A DNA stretch of 64,000 nucleotides, from the NCBI RefSeq assembly GCF_001422445.1, contig NZ_LMNA01000012.1:393043-457042 (forward strand), written 5' to 3'. Source of the DNA: Pseudorhodoferax sp. Leaf274. GTDB lineage: Bacteria > Pseudomonadota > Gammaproteobacteria > Burkholderiales > Burkholderiaceae_C. A program made the translations under genes and the position numbers. Below are positions 46,887 through 56,933 of this stretch, one piece after another. The first letter of the stretch is position 1. The number at the start of each line of letters is the position of its first letter. The notes beneath the pieces were generated by a model that saw only the letters and a program-made list of their open reading frames with translations, ran no database searches and was not told the origin of the DNA.

Positions 46887-47544
46887 CGAGCATCTCCAGA
46901 AATTTCGAATGGGCGAGTTCGTCGTAGGTGCGCACGGCCGCGATCACATGCGGGCCGGCGAGTTCTTCGGCGCTGTGGGTGCTGCACACGGCCACGGCGC
47001 GCATGCCGCCACGGCGGGCGGCCTCGATGCCGAAGGGTGCGTCCTCGAACACGATGCAGCGCTCGGGCGCCACGCCGATGCGGCGCGCCGCTTCCAGGAA
47101 GATGGCAGGGGTGGGTTTGCCGGACAGGCCCTCGTCGCCGCCGACGATGGCCAGCGGCGGGGGATCCATGCCCAGGCGCGACATCACGAAGGCGATGTTG
47201 TGCCTGTCGCCGGCCGTGCCCACGGCCAGCTTGAGTCCGCGCGCCGCGGCCTGCCGCGCGAACGCGGCAAAGCCGGCGATCTCGCGGAACTCCGCCCTGA
47301 ACAGGTCGCGGTAGATCTGCTCCTTCTCGTGCACGAAGGCCAGCGCCTCGGCCTCGCCCAGCGGGCGGCCGAAGACCTCGGCCATGCACTCCACGCCGGT
47401 GCGGCCGGTGGTGCGCGCGAGGATCTCGGCAGCTTCCATCTGGATGCCGTGCCGGCGGCAGAACGCCACCCAGGATTTGGCATGCCAGGGCATGGAATCG
47501 ACCATGGTGCCGTCCATGTCGAAGATCAGGGCTTCGGTCTTCAT
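46870..47544 (-). CDS. HAD-family phosphatase, beta-phosphoglucomutase-like
   Basis: 224 residues from the ATG at 47544. Motif I is DMDGTMVDS, the second motif is AVGTAGDRHN, the Lys motif lies in GLSGKPTPAIF and motif IV is FEDAPFGIEAA. The small helical cap is of the beta-phosphoglucomutase/sugar-phosphatase type. The substrate is probably a small phosphorylated sugar and cannot be named. It lies between prfB and pepN, two bases after the prfB stop. Confidence 0.9.
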   Translation of the reverse strand: MKTEALIFDMDGTMVDSMPWHAKSWVAFCRRHGIQMEAAEILARTTGRTGVECMAEVFGRPLGEAEALAFVHEKEQIYRDLFRAEFREIAGFAAFARQAAARGLKLAVGTAGDRHNIAFVMSRLGMDPPPLAIVGGDEGLSGKPTPAIFLEAARRIGVAPERCIVFEDAPFGIEAARRGGMRAVAVCSTHSAEELAGPHVIAAVRTYDELAHSKFLEMLDVAIA

Positions 47545-47546
47545 CC

Positions 47547-48651
47547 TCAGATGCCCTGCTTGAGCGACGCTTCGATGAAGGCGTCCAGGTCGCCGTCCAG
47601 CACCTTCTGCGTGGCCGAGATCTCGACGTTGGTGCGCAGGTCCTTGATGCGGCTGTTGTCCAGCACGTAGCTGCGGATCTGGTGGCCCCAGCCCACGTCG
47701 GTCTTGCTGTCCTCGAGCTTTTGCTGCTCTTCCTGGCGCTTGCGCATCTCGTGGTCGTACAGGCGCGAGCGCAGGCGCTTCCAGGCCACGTCGCGGTTGC
47801 TGTGCTGGCTGCGGCCATCCTGGCACTGCACCACGATGCCGGTCGGGATGTGCGTGAGCCGCACGGCCGAGTCGGTCTTGTTGATGTGCTGGCCGCCGGC
47901 GCCGGAAGCGCGGAAGGTGTCGGTGCGCACGTCGGCCGGGTTGATCTCGATCTCGATGGAGTCGTCGATCTCCGGGTAGACGAAGATGCTGGCGAAGCTG
48001 GTGTGGCGCCCGCCCGAGCTGTCGAACGGCGACTTGCGCACCAGGCGGTGCACGCCGGTCTCGGTGCGCAGCAGGCCGAACGCGTACTCCCCCTCGATCT
48101 TGATCGTGGCGCCCTTGATGCCGGCCGTGTCGCCAGGCGACTCGTCTTCCACCGTGGTCTTGAAGCCCTTGCGCTCGGCGTACTTGAGGTACTGGCGCAG
48201 CAGCATGCTGGCCCAGTCGCAGGCCTCGGTGCCGCCGGCGCCGGCCTGGATGTCGACGAAGCAGTTCAGCGGGTCGGCCGGGTTGCTGAACATGCGGCGG
48301 AACTCCAGGGCCTCGACCTCGGCCGCCAGCTTGGCGCCTTCGGCCTCGATGGTGGCCAGGCCCGCCTCGTCGCCGTCGTCCTTGCTCATCTCGTAGAGCT
48401 CGGTGTTGTCGGACAGCTCGCGCGCCAGGCGCTCCAGCGTCATGACGACGTCTTCCAGCGCCTTTTTCTCCTTGGAGAGCTCCTGCGCTTTCTTGGGCTC
48501 GTTCCAGACCGCGGGGTCTTCCAGCGCGGCGTTGACGGTCCTCAGGCGTTCGGCTTTGGCATCGGCGTCAAAGATACCCCCGTAGTTCCTGGGTCCTTGC
48601 GGCCAGGTCCGTCAGTTGGGTGCCGATCTGGTTGATGTGTTCTGCGTCCAT
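47547..48651 (-). CDS. prfB: peptide chain release factor 2, with programmed +1 frameshift
   Basis: The first 27 codons run from ATG 48651 ([12 protein letters not shown]…) to an in-frame TGA at 48570–48568. The slip site CTT-TGA-C, with a CGGGGG Shine–Dalgarno-like word just before it, matches the classical RF2 autoregulatory shift. After a +1 step, translation continues [13 protein letters not shown] and on to the stop at 47547. The tripeptide SPF (UGA/UAA recognition) and GGQ motif (GAGGQHIN) are present. Low RF2 raises the shift and restores the level. A simple caller would start the gene late, at 48443. Confidence 0.95.
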
Positions 48652-48755
48652 GGTGTTCTCGCTTATCGGGTGGTGCCTTGCGGCAAAACGTGCGATTTTC
48701 TCATGCGCATCCGCCGGCCCGCCGTGGCCCTGCGGCGGCCGGGGAGGGCAGGGGC

Positions 48756-50324
48756 TCAGGCCACTGCGGGCAGCGCGTGCACAAGGCGCGGCTGGCCGCT
48801 GCCGAGCCGGAACACGGCCACGGCCTGGACCAGGTCGTGGGCCTGCGACTTGAGGCTGCTGGCCGCGGCGGCGCTCTGCTCGACGAGGGCGGCGTTCTGC
48901 TGGGTGGCATGGTCCATCTGCGTCACCGCCTCGCCGATCTGGGTCACCCCGGAACTCTGCTCCTGGCTGGCGTCGCTGATCTCGCCCATGAGGTCGGTCA
49001 CACGCTGGATGGCGGCCACCACCTGCTGCATGGTGGCGCCGGCCGCGTCCACCTGGGCCGAGCCTTCCGCCACGCGGGCGGCGCTGGCGCCGATCAACGC
49101 CTTGATCTCGCGCGCCGCCTCGGCGCTGCGCTGGGCCAGGTGGCGCACTTCGCTGGCCACCACCGCGAAGCCGCGGCCCTGCTCGCCGGCCCTGGCCGCT
49201 TCCACGGCGGCGTTCAGCGCGAGGATGTTGGTCTGGAAGGCGATGCCGTCGATGGTGCCGGTGATGTCGGCGATGCGGCGCGAGGCGTCGGCGATGCCCT
49301 GCATGGTCTGCACCACACGGCCCACCGCGGCGCCACCCTCGGCGGCGATGCGCGAGGCCTCCTGCGACAGGCCGTTCGCGCTGCGCGCGTTGTCGGCGTT
49401 CTGGCGCACGGTGGCGCCGAGTTCTTCCATGGAGGCCGCCGTCTGCTCCAGGGCCGAGGCCTGCTGCTCGGTGCGCGACGACAGGTCGTTGTTGCCCAGC
49501 GCGATCTCGGCGCTGGCCGTGGCCACGCCCTCGGCGTTCTCGCGCACATTGGCCACCACGGTGGAGAGCGCGCCCTGCATGGCGTGCAGCGCGTTCAGCA
49601 GTTGGGCCACCTCGTCCTTGCCCAGCACCTGGGCGGCGGCGGTCAGGTCGCCGGCCGCGACGGCGCGCGACACGGCCACGGCCCGGTCCAGCGGGCGCAC
49701 GACGGAGCGGCTGAACAGGATGGCCCCCACGGTGGCCAGCACACAGACCACCAGCATCGTGGCCAGGCTGATGCCCAGTGCGCGGCGCGACTGCTCGGCC
49801 GCCGCCGTGGCGATGGCCTGGCTCGCGGCGGCGATTTTCTCGCCGGCCTGGTCGAGCAGTTGCGCGGGCTCGCGGTCCATGCCCTGCACAGCCTTGTCGC
49901 CTGCGCTGGCGTCGAATCCGGCCGCCTCGAACGCGGCATAGCCCTTGCGATAGCCCTCGCCCATGGCCGCATGGGCCGCCCGAAACCGCGCGACCAGCGC
50001 ACCCGCTTCGCTGGTGCCCAGGGCGGCGGCGAGCAGGCCCGCATCGCGCGCGATGACGGCTTCCTTCTGCTGGAATGCGGCCCAGTAGCGCGCGCGCTGC
50101 TGCGGGTCCTTGCCGCGCAGCAGCACGTTCTTCCACTCCTGCACCTGGGTCTTGAAGTCGTTCAGCAGGCCGCTGACATCGCGCTCCTGCGCCGTGTGCG
50201 CGCGCACCGTGGTCTCGTAGGTGCCCAAGCCCTGGTTGAGCTGGTACATGCCGAACAGTGCGGCACACAGCAAGGCGGCCAGGGCGGCGAGGAAGGCAAG
50301 CGGAAGCTTGAGGCTGAGTTTCAT
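48756..50324 (-). CDS. methyl-accepting chemotaxis protein
   Basis: 522 residues. A first membrane helix at about 8–28, a periplasmic helical sensor (about 30–185) and a second helix ([22 protein letters not shown]) precede HAMP. The signalling domain has the conserved tip [35 protein letters not shown] and the methylation helix [25 protein letters not shown]. It should relay a ligand signal to CheA/CheW. There is no flagellar sigma-28 promoter upstream. A 16-base palindrome overlaps its ribosome site. Confidence 0.95.
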   Translation of the reverse strand: MKLSLKLPLAFLAALAALLCAALFGMYQLNQGLGTYETTVRAHTAQERDVSGLLNDFKTQVQEWKNVLLRGKDPQQRARYWAAFQQKEAVIARDAGLLAAALGTSEAGALVARFRAAHAAMGEGYRKGYAAFEAAGFDASAGDKAVQGMDREPAQLLDQAGEKIAAASQAIATAAAEQSRRALGISLATMLVVCVLATVGAILFSRSVVRPLDRAVAVSRAVAAGDLTAAAQVLGKDEVAQLLNALHAMQGALSTVVANVRENAEGVATASAEIALGNNDLSSRTEQQASALEQTAASMEELGATVRQNADNARSANGLSQEASRIAAEGGAAVGRVVQTMQGIADASRRIADITGTIDGIAFQTNILALNAAVEAARAGEQGRGFAVVASEVRHLAQRSAEAAREIKALIGASAARVAEGSAQVDAAGATMQQVVAAIQRVTDLMGEISDASQEQSSGVTQIGEAVTQMDHATQQNAALVEQSAAAASSLKSQAHDLVQAVAVFRLGSGQPRLVHALPAVA

Positions 50325-50331
50325 GCGGGTC

Positions 50332-50347
50332 TCCGGGATTTCCCGGA
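50332..50347 (-). promoter_or_regulatory. hairpin overlapping the chemotaxis receptor ribosome site
   Basis: A perfect palindrome, TCCGGGA–AA–TCCCGGA. Its 3' arm overlaps the GGAG Shine–Dalgarno, which lies six bases before the ATG at 50324. Folding would hide the ribosome site. Confidence 0.5.
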
Positions 50348-50400
50348 TGGCATTGGACGGCAATTGCGCGCTGGCTGCAACAGCCCTGCGCAATATTCGC

Positions 50401-51315
50401 TCAAGCGATGAACTTCTCGATGGCCCGTGCCACCGCCAGCGGCTGGTCGTGCTGCAGCATGTGGCCGGCGTCGTCGATGCGCAGCACGGTGCAGTCGGCG
50501 ATCTCGCGCAGCCGCTCGTGGTAGTCGGCCAGCGTGTAGCGGCCCTTCCACCATTGCGACAGGCTGTCGTCGGACGCCTCCACCGCCAACACCGGCGCCG
50601 TGATCGCGCGGTACAGCGCCAGCACCTCGTCCACGCGCATGGCCTGGGCGAAGATGGTCTTGTGCGCGGCGTCGCCACGGATGCGCCACTCCAGGCTGCC
50701 ATCGGCGCGCGGCGTTGCGTGCGCCCATTCGCGCGCCAGCCAGTCGGCCTTGTCCTGCGGCAGCCGGCGGTTGGTCCGCATGAGGCGGCGGGCCACGCCG
50801 TCGGCACTGTCGTACGGCGCGAGCGCCATGTCGCCACGGTGGAACTGCTTGAGCTCGTCCATCCAGCGCGCGTAGCGGCTGGGCGCCTCGTCCGCGCGGT
50901 GCTCGGGCGAGCCGAAGCCTTCCAGGTTCACGAGCCGGCGGATGCGGGCCGGCCGCACGCCCGTGTACATCATGGCCACGTTGCCGCCCATGCTGTGGCC
51001 GACCAGGTTCACGGGCTGGTCGCCGGCGTAGTGGTCGAGCAGGAAGTCCAGGTCGCCCAGGTAGTCGGCGAAGCAGTAGCTGTCGACCGGCGCGGCTTCG
51101 GTCAGGCCGTAGCCGCGCCAGTCGGGTGCGATCACGAAGTGCTCGCGCGCCAGCGCGTCGACCACGAACTGCCAGGACGCCGAGACGTCCATCCAGCCGT
51201 GGACCAGCACCAGCGGCACGCGGCCAGGGGCGGGTTCGCCCCACAGGCGGACATGGGCGCGCAGCGTGCGCAGGGCAATGTGTTCGCTGCGCGAGGGGCG
51301 GAGGGGCTGGTACAT
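50401..51315 (-). CDS. alpha/beta-hydrolase
   Basis: 304 residues. The oxyanion motif [13 protein letters not shown], nucleophile elbow [11 protein letters not shown] (Ser), and late [12 protein letters not shown] (His) are present, with an acid in [12 protein letters not shown]. It resembles epoxide-hydrolase/serine-hydrolase-like proteins, but the substrate is unclear. It has no signal peptide. It is divergent from the aldo/keto reductase at 51420, across a gap of about 100 bases. Confidence 0.85.
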   Translation of the reverse strand: MYQPLRPSRSEHIALRTLRAHVRLWGEPAPGRVPLVLVHGWMDVSASWQFVVDALAREHFVIAPDWRGYGLTEAAPVDSYCFADYLGDLDFLLDHYAGDQPVNLVGHSMGGNVAMMYTGVRPARIRRLVNLEGFGSPEHRADEAPSRYARWMDELKQFHRGDMALAPYDSADGVARRLMRTNRRLPQDKADWLAREWAHATPRADGSLEWRIRGDAAHKTIFAQAMRVDEVLALYRAITAPVLAVEASDDSLSQWWKGRYTLADYHERLREIADCTVLRIDDAGHMLQHDQPLAVARAIEKFIA

Positions 51316-51419
51316 GGGCGGCGATGGTAGGGCAGCCGTCGGCCCGGGAGCGGTCAGCCGCGCGACACGAAAGCTGCGACACTCCCGCGCTTCTTTTTGC
51401 CGTACCGACAAGCTCTTCC

Positions 51420-52484
51420 ATGCACACTGTTCCCCTGGGCCGCAGTGGCCTGCACGTGACGCCGCTCTGCCTGGGCACCATGACCTTCGGCGAGCAGGTC
51501 GACAGCGCCACCGCGCACGCCATCCTGGACCGATCGCTCGCACTGGGCATCAACTTCATCGACACGGCCGAGATGTACGCCGTGCCGGCGCGCGCCGAGA
51601 CCTACGGCGCCACCGAGACCATCATCGGCGACTGGTTCGCGGCCCGTCCGGGCGCGCGCCAGCGTGTGCTGCTGGCGACCAAGGCGGCCGGCCCGCCGCG
51701 CGGCATGCCATGGATCCGCCAGGGCCGGGCCGAGTTCAAGGCCAGCGACATCGTGGAATCGTGCGAGGCGAGCTTGCAGCGCCTGCGCACCGATGTGATC
51801 GACCTCTACCAGATCCACTGGCCGGCGCGCAACCTGCCGGCCTTCGGCGCGCGCTACTTCGACCCGGCGCTGGACAAGCCCACGCCCGACATCGAGGAGC
51901 AGCTGCGCGCGCTCGACAGCCTGGTGCGCGCGGGCAAGGTGCGCGCCATCGGCCTGTCCAATGAAACGCCCTACGGCGTGCACGAGTTCGTGCGCCTGGC
52001 AGAAAGCCATGGCCTGGCGCGCGTGGCCTCGGTGCAGAACGCCTACTGCCTGATCAACCGCAGCGTGGAACACGCACTGGACGAAACCCTGCACCGGCTG
52101 GACGTGGGCCTCTTGGCCTACTCGCCGCTGGGCTTCGGCCTGCTGACCGGCAAGTACGACGCGGGCGGCACCAGCGGCCCGGACGCCCCGGGCGAGGCCC
52201 GTATCGCCCGCTATGCCTCGGTGCGCTCGGGCCGGTGGGGCCGCGACGCGGCGCTGGCCGCCGCGCGCCGCTACAACGCGCTGGCGCGCGAACATGGCCT
52301 CACGCCCACGCAGCTGGCGCTGGCGTTCTGTGCAGCCAAGTGGCAGGTGGCCAGCACGATCCTGGGCGTGACCAGCGTGGCGCAGCTCGAAGAAGACGTG
52401 GCCGCCTTCGCCACCGAACTGTCGCCCGAGATCCTGGCGGCGCTGGACGCGCTGCACCTGGAATTGGGCGATCCCGCCCAGTAG
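51420..52484 (+). CDS. aldo/keto reductase, Tas-like
   Basis: 354 residues, a TIM barrel. The catalytic Asp and Tyr are in FIDTAEMYAVP, the Lys in LLATKAAG, and the His in LYQIHWPARN, giving the full tetrad. The C-terminal NADPH-binding part reads AKWQVASTILGVTSVAQLEED. It reduces carbonyl groups with NADPH; the physiological substrate is unknown. It ends four bases before ybaK. Confidence 0.92.
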   Translation: MHTVPLGRSGLHVTPLCLGTMTFGEQVDSATAHAILDRSLALGINFIDTAEMYAVPARAETYGATETIIGDWFAARPGARQRVLLATKAAGPPRGMPWIRQGRAEFKASDIVESCEASLQRLRTDVIDLYQIHWPARNLPAFGARYFDPALDKPTPDIEEQLRALDSLVRAGKVRAIGLSNETPYGVHEFVRLAESHGLARVASVQNAYCLINRSVEHALDETLHRLDVGLLAYSPLGFGLLTGKYDAGGTSGPDAPGEARIARYASVRSGRWGRDAALAAARRYNALAREHGLTPTQLALAFCAAKWQVASTILGVTSVAQLEEDVAAFATELSPEILAALDALHLELGDPAQ

Positions 52485-52488
52485 CCGC

Positions 52489-52977
52489 ATGGCCAAGCAG
52501 CACGTCTCCGAGACGCCGGCCACGCAGCTGCTGCGCGCCCACAAGGTGGCGTTCACCGAGCACCCGTACGCCTACCTGGAGCACGGCGGCGCCCAGCACA
52601 GCGCCGAGGTGCTGGGCCTGGATCCGTTCACCGTCGTCAAGACACTCGTGATGCAGGACCAGGACGCCAAGCCGCTGCTGGTGCTGATGCATGGCAACCG
52701 CAAGGTCTCCACCAAGAACCTGGCGCGCCAGATCGGCGCCAAGTCGGTCGATGCGTGTGCGCCCGAGGTGGCCAACCGGCACAGCGGCTACCTGGTCGGC
52801 GGCACCTCGCCGTTCGGCACCAGGCGGCGCATGCCGGTCTACATCGAGGAGACCGTCCTGGCCCTGCCGCGCATTGCCATCAACGGCGGGCGGCGCGGCT
52901 TCCTGGTGGGCATCGATCCACAGGTCTGCGTGCAGTTGCTCGGCGCCACACCGGTGCAGTGCGCCCTGCCGCTCTGA
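52489..52977 (+). CDS. ybaK: YbaK-type aminoacyl-tRNA deacylase
   Basis: 162 residues with the editing-domain pattern: FTEHPYAY near the start, VVKTLVM with the conserved Lys, GYLVGGTSPFGTRRRMPVYIEETVL and INGGRRGFLVGI. Family members clear Cys mischarged on tRNA-Pro. The gene follows the aldo/keto reductase closely and precedes plsY by about 60 bases. Confidence 0.93.
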   Translation: MAKQHVSETPATQLLRAHKVAFTEHPYAYLEHGGAQHSAEVLGLDPFTVVKTLVMQDQDAKPLLVLMHGNRKVSTKNLARQIGAKSVDACAPEVANRHSGYLVGGTSPFGTRRRMPVYIEETVLALPRIAINGGRRGFLVGIDPQVCVQLLGATPVQCALPL

Positions 52978-53040
52978 GGCCCCGATGGCGGGCGGCGCTG
53001 GCACAATGCGCGCGCTTTTCGCCGGAGACATTTGCATCCC

Positions 53041-53661
53041 ATGAATTCCATCCTCGCCACGCTGGCGGCCTACCTGCTGGGCTCCTTGTCCTTCGCCGTG
53101 ATCGTCAGCCGTGCCATGGGCCTGTCGGACCCGCGCAGCTACGGTAGCAAGAACCCCGGCGCGACCAATGTGCTGCGCTCCGGCAGCAAGGCCGCGGCCC
53201 TCATCACCTTGCTGCTCGACGCGCTCAAGGGCTGGCTGCCGGTGGCGCTGGTGGTCTGGTACGGCGAGCGCTTCGGGCTGCAGGAGGGCACGGTGGCGCT
53301 TGTCGGCCTGGCGGCGTTCCTGGGCCACCTGTACCCGGTGTTCTTCCGCTTCCAGGGCGGCAAGGGCGTGGCCACGGCATTGGGCGTGCTGTTCGGCGTG
53401 GACTGGATGCTGGGCCTGGCCGCGGCACTGACCTGGGTCATCATCGCCTTCTTCTTCCGCTACTCGTCGCTGGCGTCGCTGGTGGCGGCCATCTTCGCGC
53501 CGGTCTACTACCTGTTCGGCAACGGCCTGGCCTGGTATGCCGACAAGCGCATCGCGCTGTCCTTGGGCGCCATGGCCTTGCTGCTGTTCTGGCGCCACCG
53601 CGAGAACATCGGCCGGCTGGCCCAGGGCCGCGAATCGCGCCTGGGCAGCAAGAAGAAGTAG
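53041..53661 (+). CDS. plsY: acyl-phosphate glycerol-3-phosphate acyltransferase
   Basis: 206 residues with five to six membrane helices. The three PlsY motifs are visible: SYGSKNPGATNVLR, GHLYPVFFRFQGGKGVATALG and a final RHRENIGRL. It transfers an acyl group from acyl-phosphate to glycerol-3-phosphate at the inner membrane, the first step of phospholipid synthesis. It converges with the gene at 53669. Confidence 0.97.
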   Translation: MNSILATLAAYLLGSLSFAVIVSRAMGLSDPRSYGSKNPGATNVLRSGSKAAALITLLLDALKGWLPVALVVWYGERFGLQEGTVALVGLAAFLGHLYPVFFRFQGGKGVATALGVLFGVDWMLGLAAALTWVIIAFFFRYSSLASLVAAIFAPVYYLFGNGLAWYADKRIALSLGAMALLLFWRHRENIGRLAQGRESRLGSKKK

Positions 53662-53668
53662 GGCGCCG

Positions 53669-54652
53669 TCAGGCCGCGTGCGCGCGCTCGGCCTGCAGGC
53701 CCTGGCGCAGCAGGGCCTGGTGGTTGATGCGCACGCGGTTGCGCAGCAGGTCGGGCGTCAGCGCCGACTGGATCGCCGGGCCGCCGTGGCCGATGCGGTG
53801 CAGGCGGGGCGCAGGCAGCTTGTCGCCGCTGCGGCCGAGCACGGTGGCCACCAGCGGGTGGTTGGCCTGGCGGCCACGGCGCAGCACCAGGGCCACCTCG
53901 CCCGAATCCAGCCGCACGAAGCTGCCCGGTGGGCACAGGCCCACGGCGCGCACCAGTGCCATGCCGGCCGCTTCGCGCGCAACATCGCCGCGGCCCAGCA
54001 TGGCGCGCACGGTCTCGATCACGCTGCGCGCGGCGCGCGACTTGCGCGGGCTGATCATGGCGGCGTAGCGGTCCACCACCTGCAGGATGCGGGCCAGCCG
54101 CTGCACCGGCGCCAGCGTCTCCAGTGCGGCGCCGGGCAGGGCCTCATGGTGCAGGGCGACCACCTGCAGCCATTCCACGTTGTCCACGCCGAGGCGGCCC
54201 AGCAGCATGCTGCCGGTCTGCGCATGCGCGCCGATCTGTTCCTTTTGCTCCGCGCTGGGCGCTTCGGACTGTTCGGCCAGGCGGTTCTGCAGAGCCGTCA
54301 TCGACAGGTTCATGGTCAGTGCTGCGCCCACGAGGCTGTCGCGCTCGGCCTGCGGCAGCGCCAGTTCGGCCGCCAGCACATGGCACAGCACGCCGCAGAC
54401 CAGCGCATGCGCGCTGCTGTAGCCCAGCGTGCGGTTGGCCGCGAGCTGGTACAGCAGGTACAGGCCGGTGTCCATGTCGTGTTGCAGCAGGTCCTGCATC
54501 CAGCGGTCGTACTGCTGCACCTTGCGCGGGAATTCGGCTGCCTGGCGCGGGCGCAGCAGGAGCGTGGACAGGCCTGCCTCCAGCTCGGACCACAGGCCCA
54601 GCAGGTCCTCGTATTCGGCATCCTGCGGGTGGGGGATGGCGGTGGGCTGCAT
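53669..54652 (-). CDS. degenerate HD-GYP-like protein
   Basis: 327 residues. The alignment pattern of an HD-GYP domain is recognisable: SAHALVCGVLCH for the first His helix, GSMLLGRLG…LQVVALHHE for the HHE helix and LARILQVVDRYAAM after it. The HD pair is replaced (GAALTMNLSM) and the DGxGYP motif is lost (HHEALPGAALE). It probably no longer hydrolyses cyclic-di-GMP and may instead bind a partner. The C-terminal 100 residues (SFVRLDSGEVALVLRRGRQ) form a small beta-rich domain. The next gene but one encodes YajQ, a c-di-GMP binder. Confidence 0.75.
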   Translation of the reverse strand: MQPTAIPHPQDAEYEDLLGLWSELEAGLSTLLLRPRQAAEFPRKVQQYDRWMQDLLQHDMDTGLYLLYQLAANRTLGYSSAHALVCGVLCHVLAAELALPQAERDSLVGAALTMNLSMTALQNRLAEQSEAPSAEQKEQIGAHAQTGSMLLGRLGVDNVEWLQVVALHHEALPGAALETLAPVQRLARILQVVDRYAAMISPRKSRAARSVIETVRAMLGRGDVAREAAGMALVRAVGLCPPGSFVRLDSGEVALVLRRGRQANHPLVATVLGRSGDKLPAPRLHRIGHGGPAIQSALTPDLLRNRVRINHQALLRQGLQAERAHAA

Positions 54653-54657
54653 GGCCG

Positions 54658-55314
54658 TCAGTAGCGCTGCTCCAGCACCATCTGCTGCGGGCCGCGGCTC
54701 ATCTGGAACCGCGCCAGCACGTTGTTGCCGAGCAGCACGTAAGGCATGGGCTGGGGCAGGACGGCGGCTTCGATGTCCCGGAGCTCGGTCTCGCCGATGC
54801 GCAGCGAGGCCAGCCGGACGACCCAGACCAGGGTGGCGCCGTTGGCGGTGCCCATGCTCACCTGCCGGCCCTTGCGGAAATCCAGCCCCAGGCGTTCCGC
54901 CTCGGAGGTGTCCATCGCCACGGTGCTGGCGCCCGTGTCCACCATGAACTGCACCAGCTGGCCATTGATGCGGCCCTGGCCCATGAAATGGCCGCGGCCG
55001 TCGGCCTGCAGCACGATACGCCGGTTGGCCGCCGGCGCGCCCATGGCGACGGGCGAGCCACCCAGGCGAACGCTGGTGCGGTGCCCGCCGATGTCCAGCT
55101 CGGCCTGCTCGCCCTGCAGCGCAAGCAGCTTGACGCCGCGCCAGGTCTCGCCGATGGCGACGCTGCGCGGCCCGGCGCCGTCCACGACCAGCAGGGCACG
55201 CTGGCCCAGCACGCCCGTCAGCGCCACAGACGGCGCCGCCGGCTGGGCCAGCGCCTGGCCCAGCCAGGCCGCAAGCAGCAGGGCGGCCAGCGCCGGAGCC
55301 GGGCGCACGCGCAT
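54658..55314 (-). CDS. retropepsin-like aspartic protease (clan AA, TIGR02281 type)
   Basis: 218 residues. A signal peptide ends near GQALAQP. The active site FMVDTGASTVAM and the flap segment VSMGTANGATLVWVVRLASLRIGE are those of bacterial retropepsin-like proteases. LLGNNVLARFQM closes the fold. It should act as a dimer in the periplasm; the substrate is unknown. Its ATG overlaps the yajQ stop (TGATG). Confidence 0.88.
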   Translation of the reverse strand: MRVRPAPALAALLLAAWLGQALAQPAAPSVALTGVLGQRALLVVDGAGPRSVAIGETWRGVKLLALQGEQAELDIGGHRTSVRLGGSPVAMGAPAANRRIVLQADGRGHFMGQGRINGQLVQFMVDTGASTVAMDTSEAERLGLDFRKGRQVSMGTANGATLVWVVRLASLRIGETELRDIEAAVLPQPMPYVLLGNNVLARFQMSRGPQQMVLEQRY

Positions 55315-55799
55315 CAGTCCCTGAAGTTGTTGAACGACAGCGGGATGTCGGTGATGTCCTTGCGGATCAGCGCCATGGCGGCCTGCAGGTCGTCGCGCTT
55401 GGCGCCGGTCACGCGCACGCTCTCGCCCTGGATGGCGGCCTGCACCTTGAGCTTGCTGTCCTTGACCAGGCGCTGCAGTTTCTTGGCCAGTTCGGCCTCG
55501 ATGCCGTTGCGCACCTTGATCACGCGCTTGACCTTGTCGCCGCCGATCTTCTGCACGTCGCCCATGTCCAGGAAGCGCACATCGACCTCCTGCTTGGTGA
55601 GCTTGTTGCGCAGCACGTCGGCGATCTGGTCGAGCTGGAATTCGGCGTCGCCGATGAGGGTGATCTCCTTGTCCTTGAGCTCGATGGCGGCCGAGGTGCC
55701 CTTGAAATCGAAGCGGGTGCCGATTTCCTTGGCGCTGTTGTCCACGGCGTTGCGGACCTTCACGAGGTCGGCTTCACATACGGTGTCGAAAGAAGGCAT
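55314..55799 (-). CDS. YajQ-family nucleotide-binding protein
   Basis: 161 residues, the full YajQ length: [34 protein letters not shown] at the start and [28 protein letters not shown] later. Family members bind cyclic-di-GMP or nucleotides and modulate transcription factors in Xanthomonas and Pseudomonas. Here the partner is unknown. It is first in a minus-strand group of three. Confidence 0.93.
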   Translation of the reverse strand: MPSFDTVCEADLVKVRNAVDNSAKEIGTRFDFKGTSAAIELKDKEITLIGDAEFQLDQIADVLRNKLTKQEVDVRFLDMGDVQKIGGDKVKRVIKVRNGIEAELAKKLQRLVKDSKLKVQAAIQGESVRVTGAKRDDLQAAMALIRKDITDIPLSFNNFRD

Positions 55800-55874
55800 G
55801 GCTGGTGTTCCTGGAGGTTGCGCCGGGCCGTGGACGCGGACGCCAGGGCCGGCATGCGATGCGACAATTCCGGG

Positions 55875-56927
55875 ATGTTAGTCGAGATGAATGTGCCTCT
55901 GCGGGCCTACAACGCCTTCGGCATCGTGGCGCGCGCGCAGACGCTGGTGCGCGTGGCGTGCGAGGCCGACGTGGCCGCCGTGCTGGCCGATCCAGCGCTG
56001 GCGGCCACGCCGAAGTTCGTGCTCGGCGGCGGCAGCAACATCGTGCTGACGGGCGACGTGCGCGCGCTGGTGCTCAAGGTCGAGATCATGGGGCGGCGCG
56101 TGGTCAAGGAGACGGACCGCGCCTGGATCGTCGAGGCCGGTGCCGGCGAGAACTGGCACGCCTTCGTCGCCTGGACGCTGGCACAGGGCTGCCCGGGGCT
56201 GGAGAACCTGGCGCTGATCCCGGGCACGTTGGGCGCCTCGCCGGTGCAGAACATCGGCGCGTACGGCGTGGAGTTGCAGGACCGTTTCGAATCGCTCGAT
56301 GGCATCGACCTGGCGACGGGCAAGCCGTTCACGCTCGATGCCGCGCAATGCGCCTTCGGCTACCGCGACTCTGTGTTCAAGCATGCGGCGGCCGAGCTGT
56401 CGGACTTCGGCCTGGCGGGCCGCGCGCTCATCACGCGCGTGCGGCTGCGCCTGCCCAAGCCCTGGAAGCCGGTGCTGGGCTATGTGGACCTGGAGCGCAA
56501 GCAGGCCGAGACCGGCATCCGGTCGCCCACGGCCCAGCAGATCTTCGACTGGGTCTGCGAGATCCGCCGCCACAAGCTGCCCGACCCGCAGGTGATCGGC
56601 AACGCCGGCAGCTTCTTCAAGAACCCCACGGTCACACCCGAGCAGTGCGCCGACATCATCGGCCGCGACCCGCGCGTGGTGCACTACCCGATGGCCGACG
56701 GCAGCATCAAGCTGGCCGCGGGCTGGCTCATCGATGCCTGCGGCTGGAAGGGCAAGAGCGTGGGCAATGCGGGCGTCTACGAGAAGCAGGCGCTGGTGCT
56801 CGTGAACCGCGGCGGGGCGGAACACCCTGCCACGGGCGGCGAGGTCATGACGCTGGCGCGGGCGATCCAGACCAGCGTCTATGAGCGCTTCGGCATCCGG
56901 CTGGAGCCGGAGCCGGTGGTGGTCTGA
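55875..56927 (+). CDS. murB: UDP-N-acetylenolpyruvoylglucosamine reductase MurB
   Basis: 350 residues from the ATG at 55875; an ATG at 55887 is the alternative. The FAD-binding motif [13 protein letters not shown], the segment [23 protein letters not shown], and [10 protein letters not shown] with the catalytic Ser are present. A final Glu lies in ATGGEVM. It reduces UDP-GlcNAc-enolpyruvate with NADPH to form UDP-MurNAc for peptidoglycan. It is divergent from yajQ and converges with ppnP. Confidence 0.97.
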   Translation: MLVEMNVPLRAYNAFGIVARAQTLVRVACEADVAAVLADPALAATPKFVLGGGSNIVLTGDVRALVLKVEIMGRRVVKETDRAWIVEAGAGENWHAFVAWTLAQGCPGLENLALIPGTLGASPVQNIGAYGVELQDRFESLDGIDLATGKPFTLDAAQCAFGYRDSVFKHAAAELSDFGLAGRALITRVRLRLPKPWKPVLGYVDLERKQAETGIRSPTAQQIFDWVCEIRRHKLPDPQVIGNAGSFFKNPTVTPEQCADIIGRDPRVVHYPMADGSIKLAAGWLIDACGWKGKSVGNAGVYEKQALVLVNRGGAEHPATGGEVMTLARAIQTSVYERFGIRLEPEPVVV

Positions 56928-56933
56928 GGCTGC

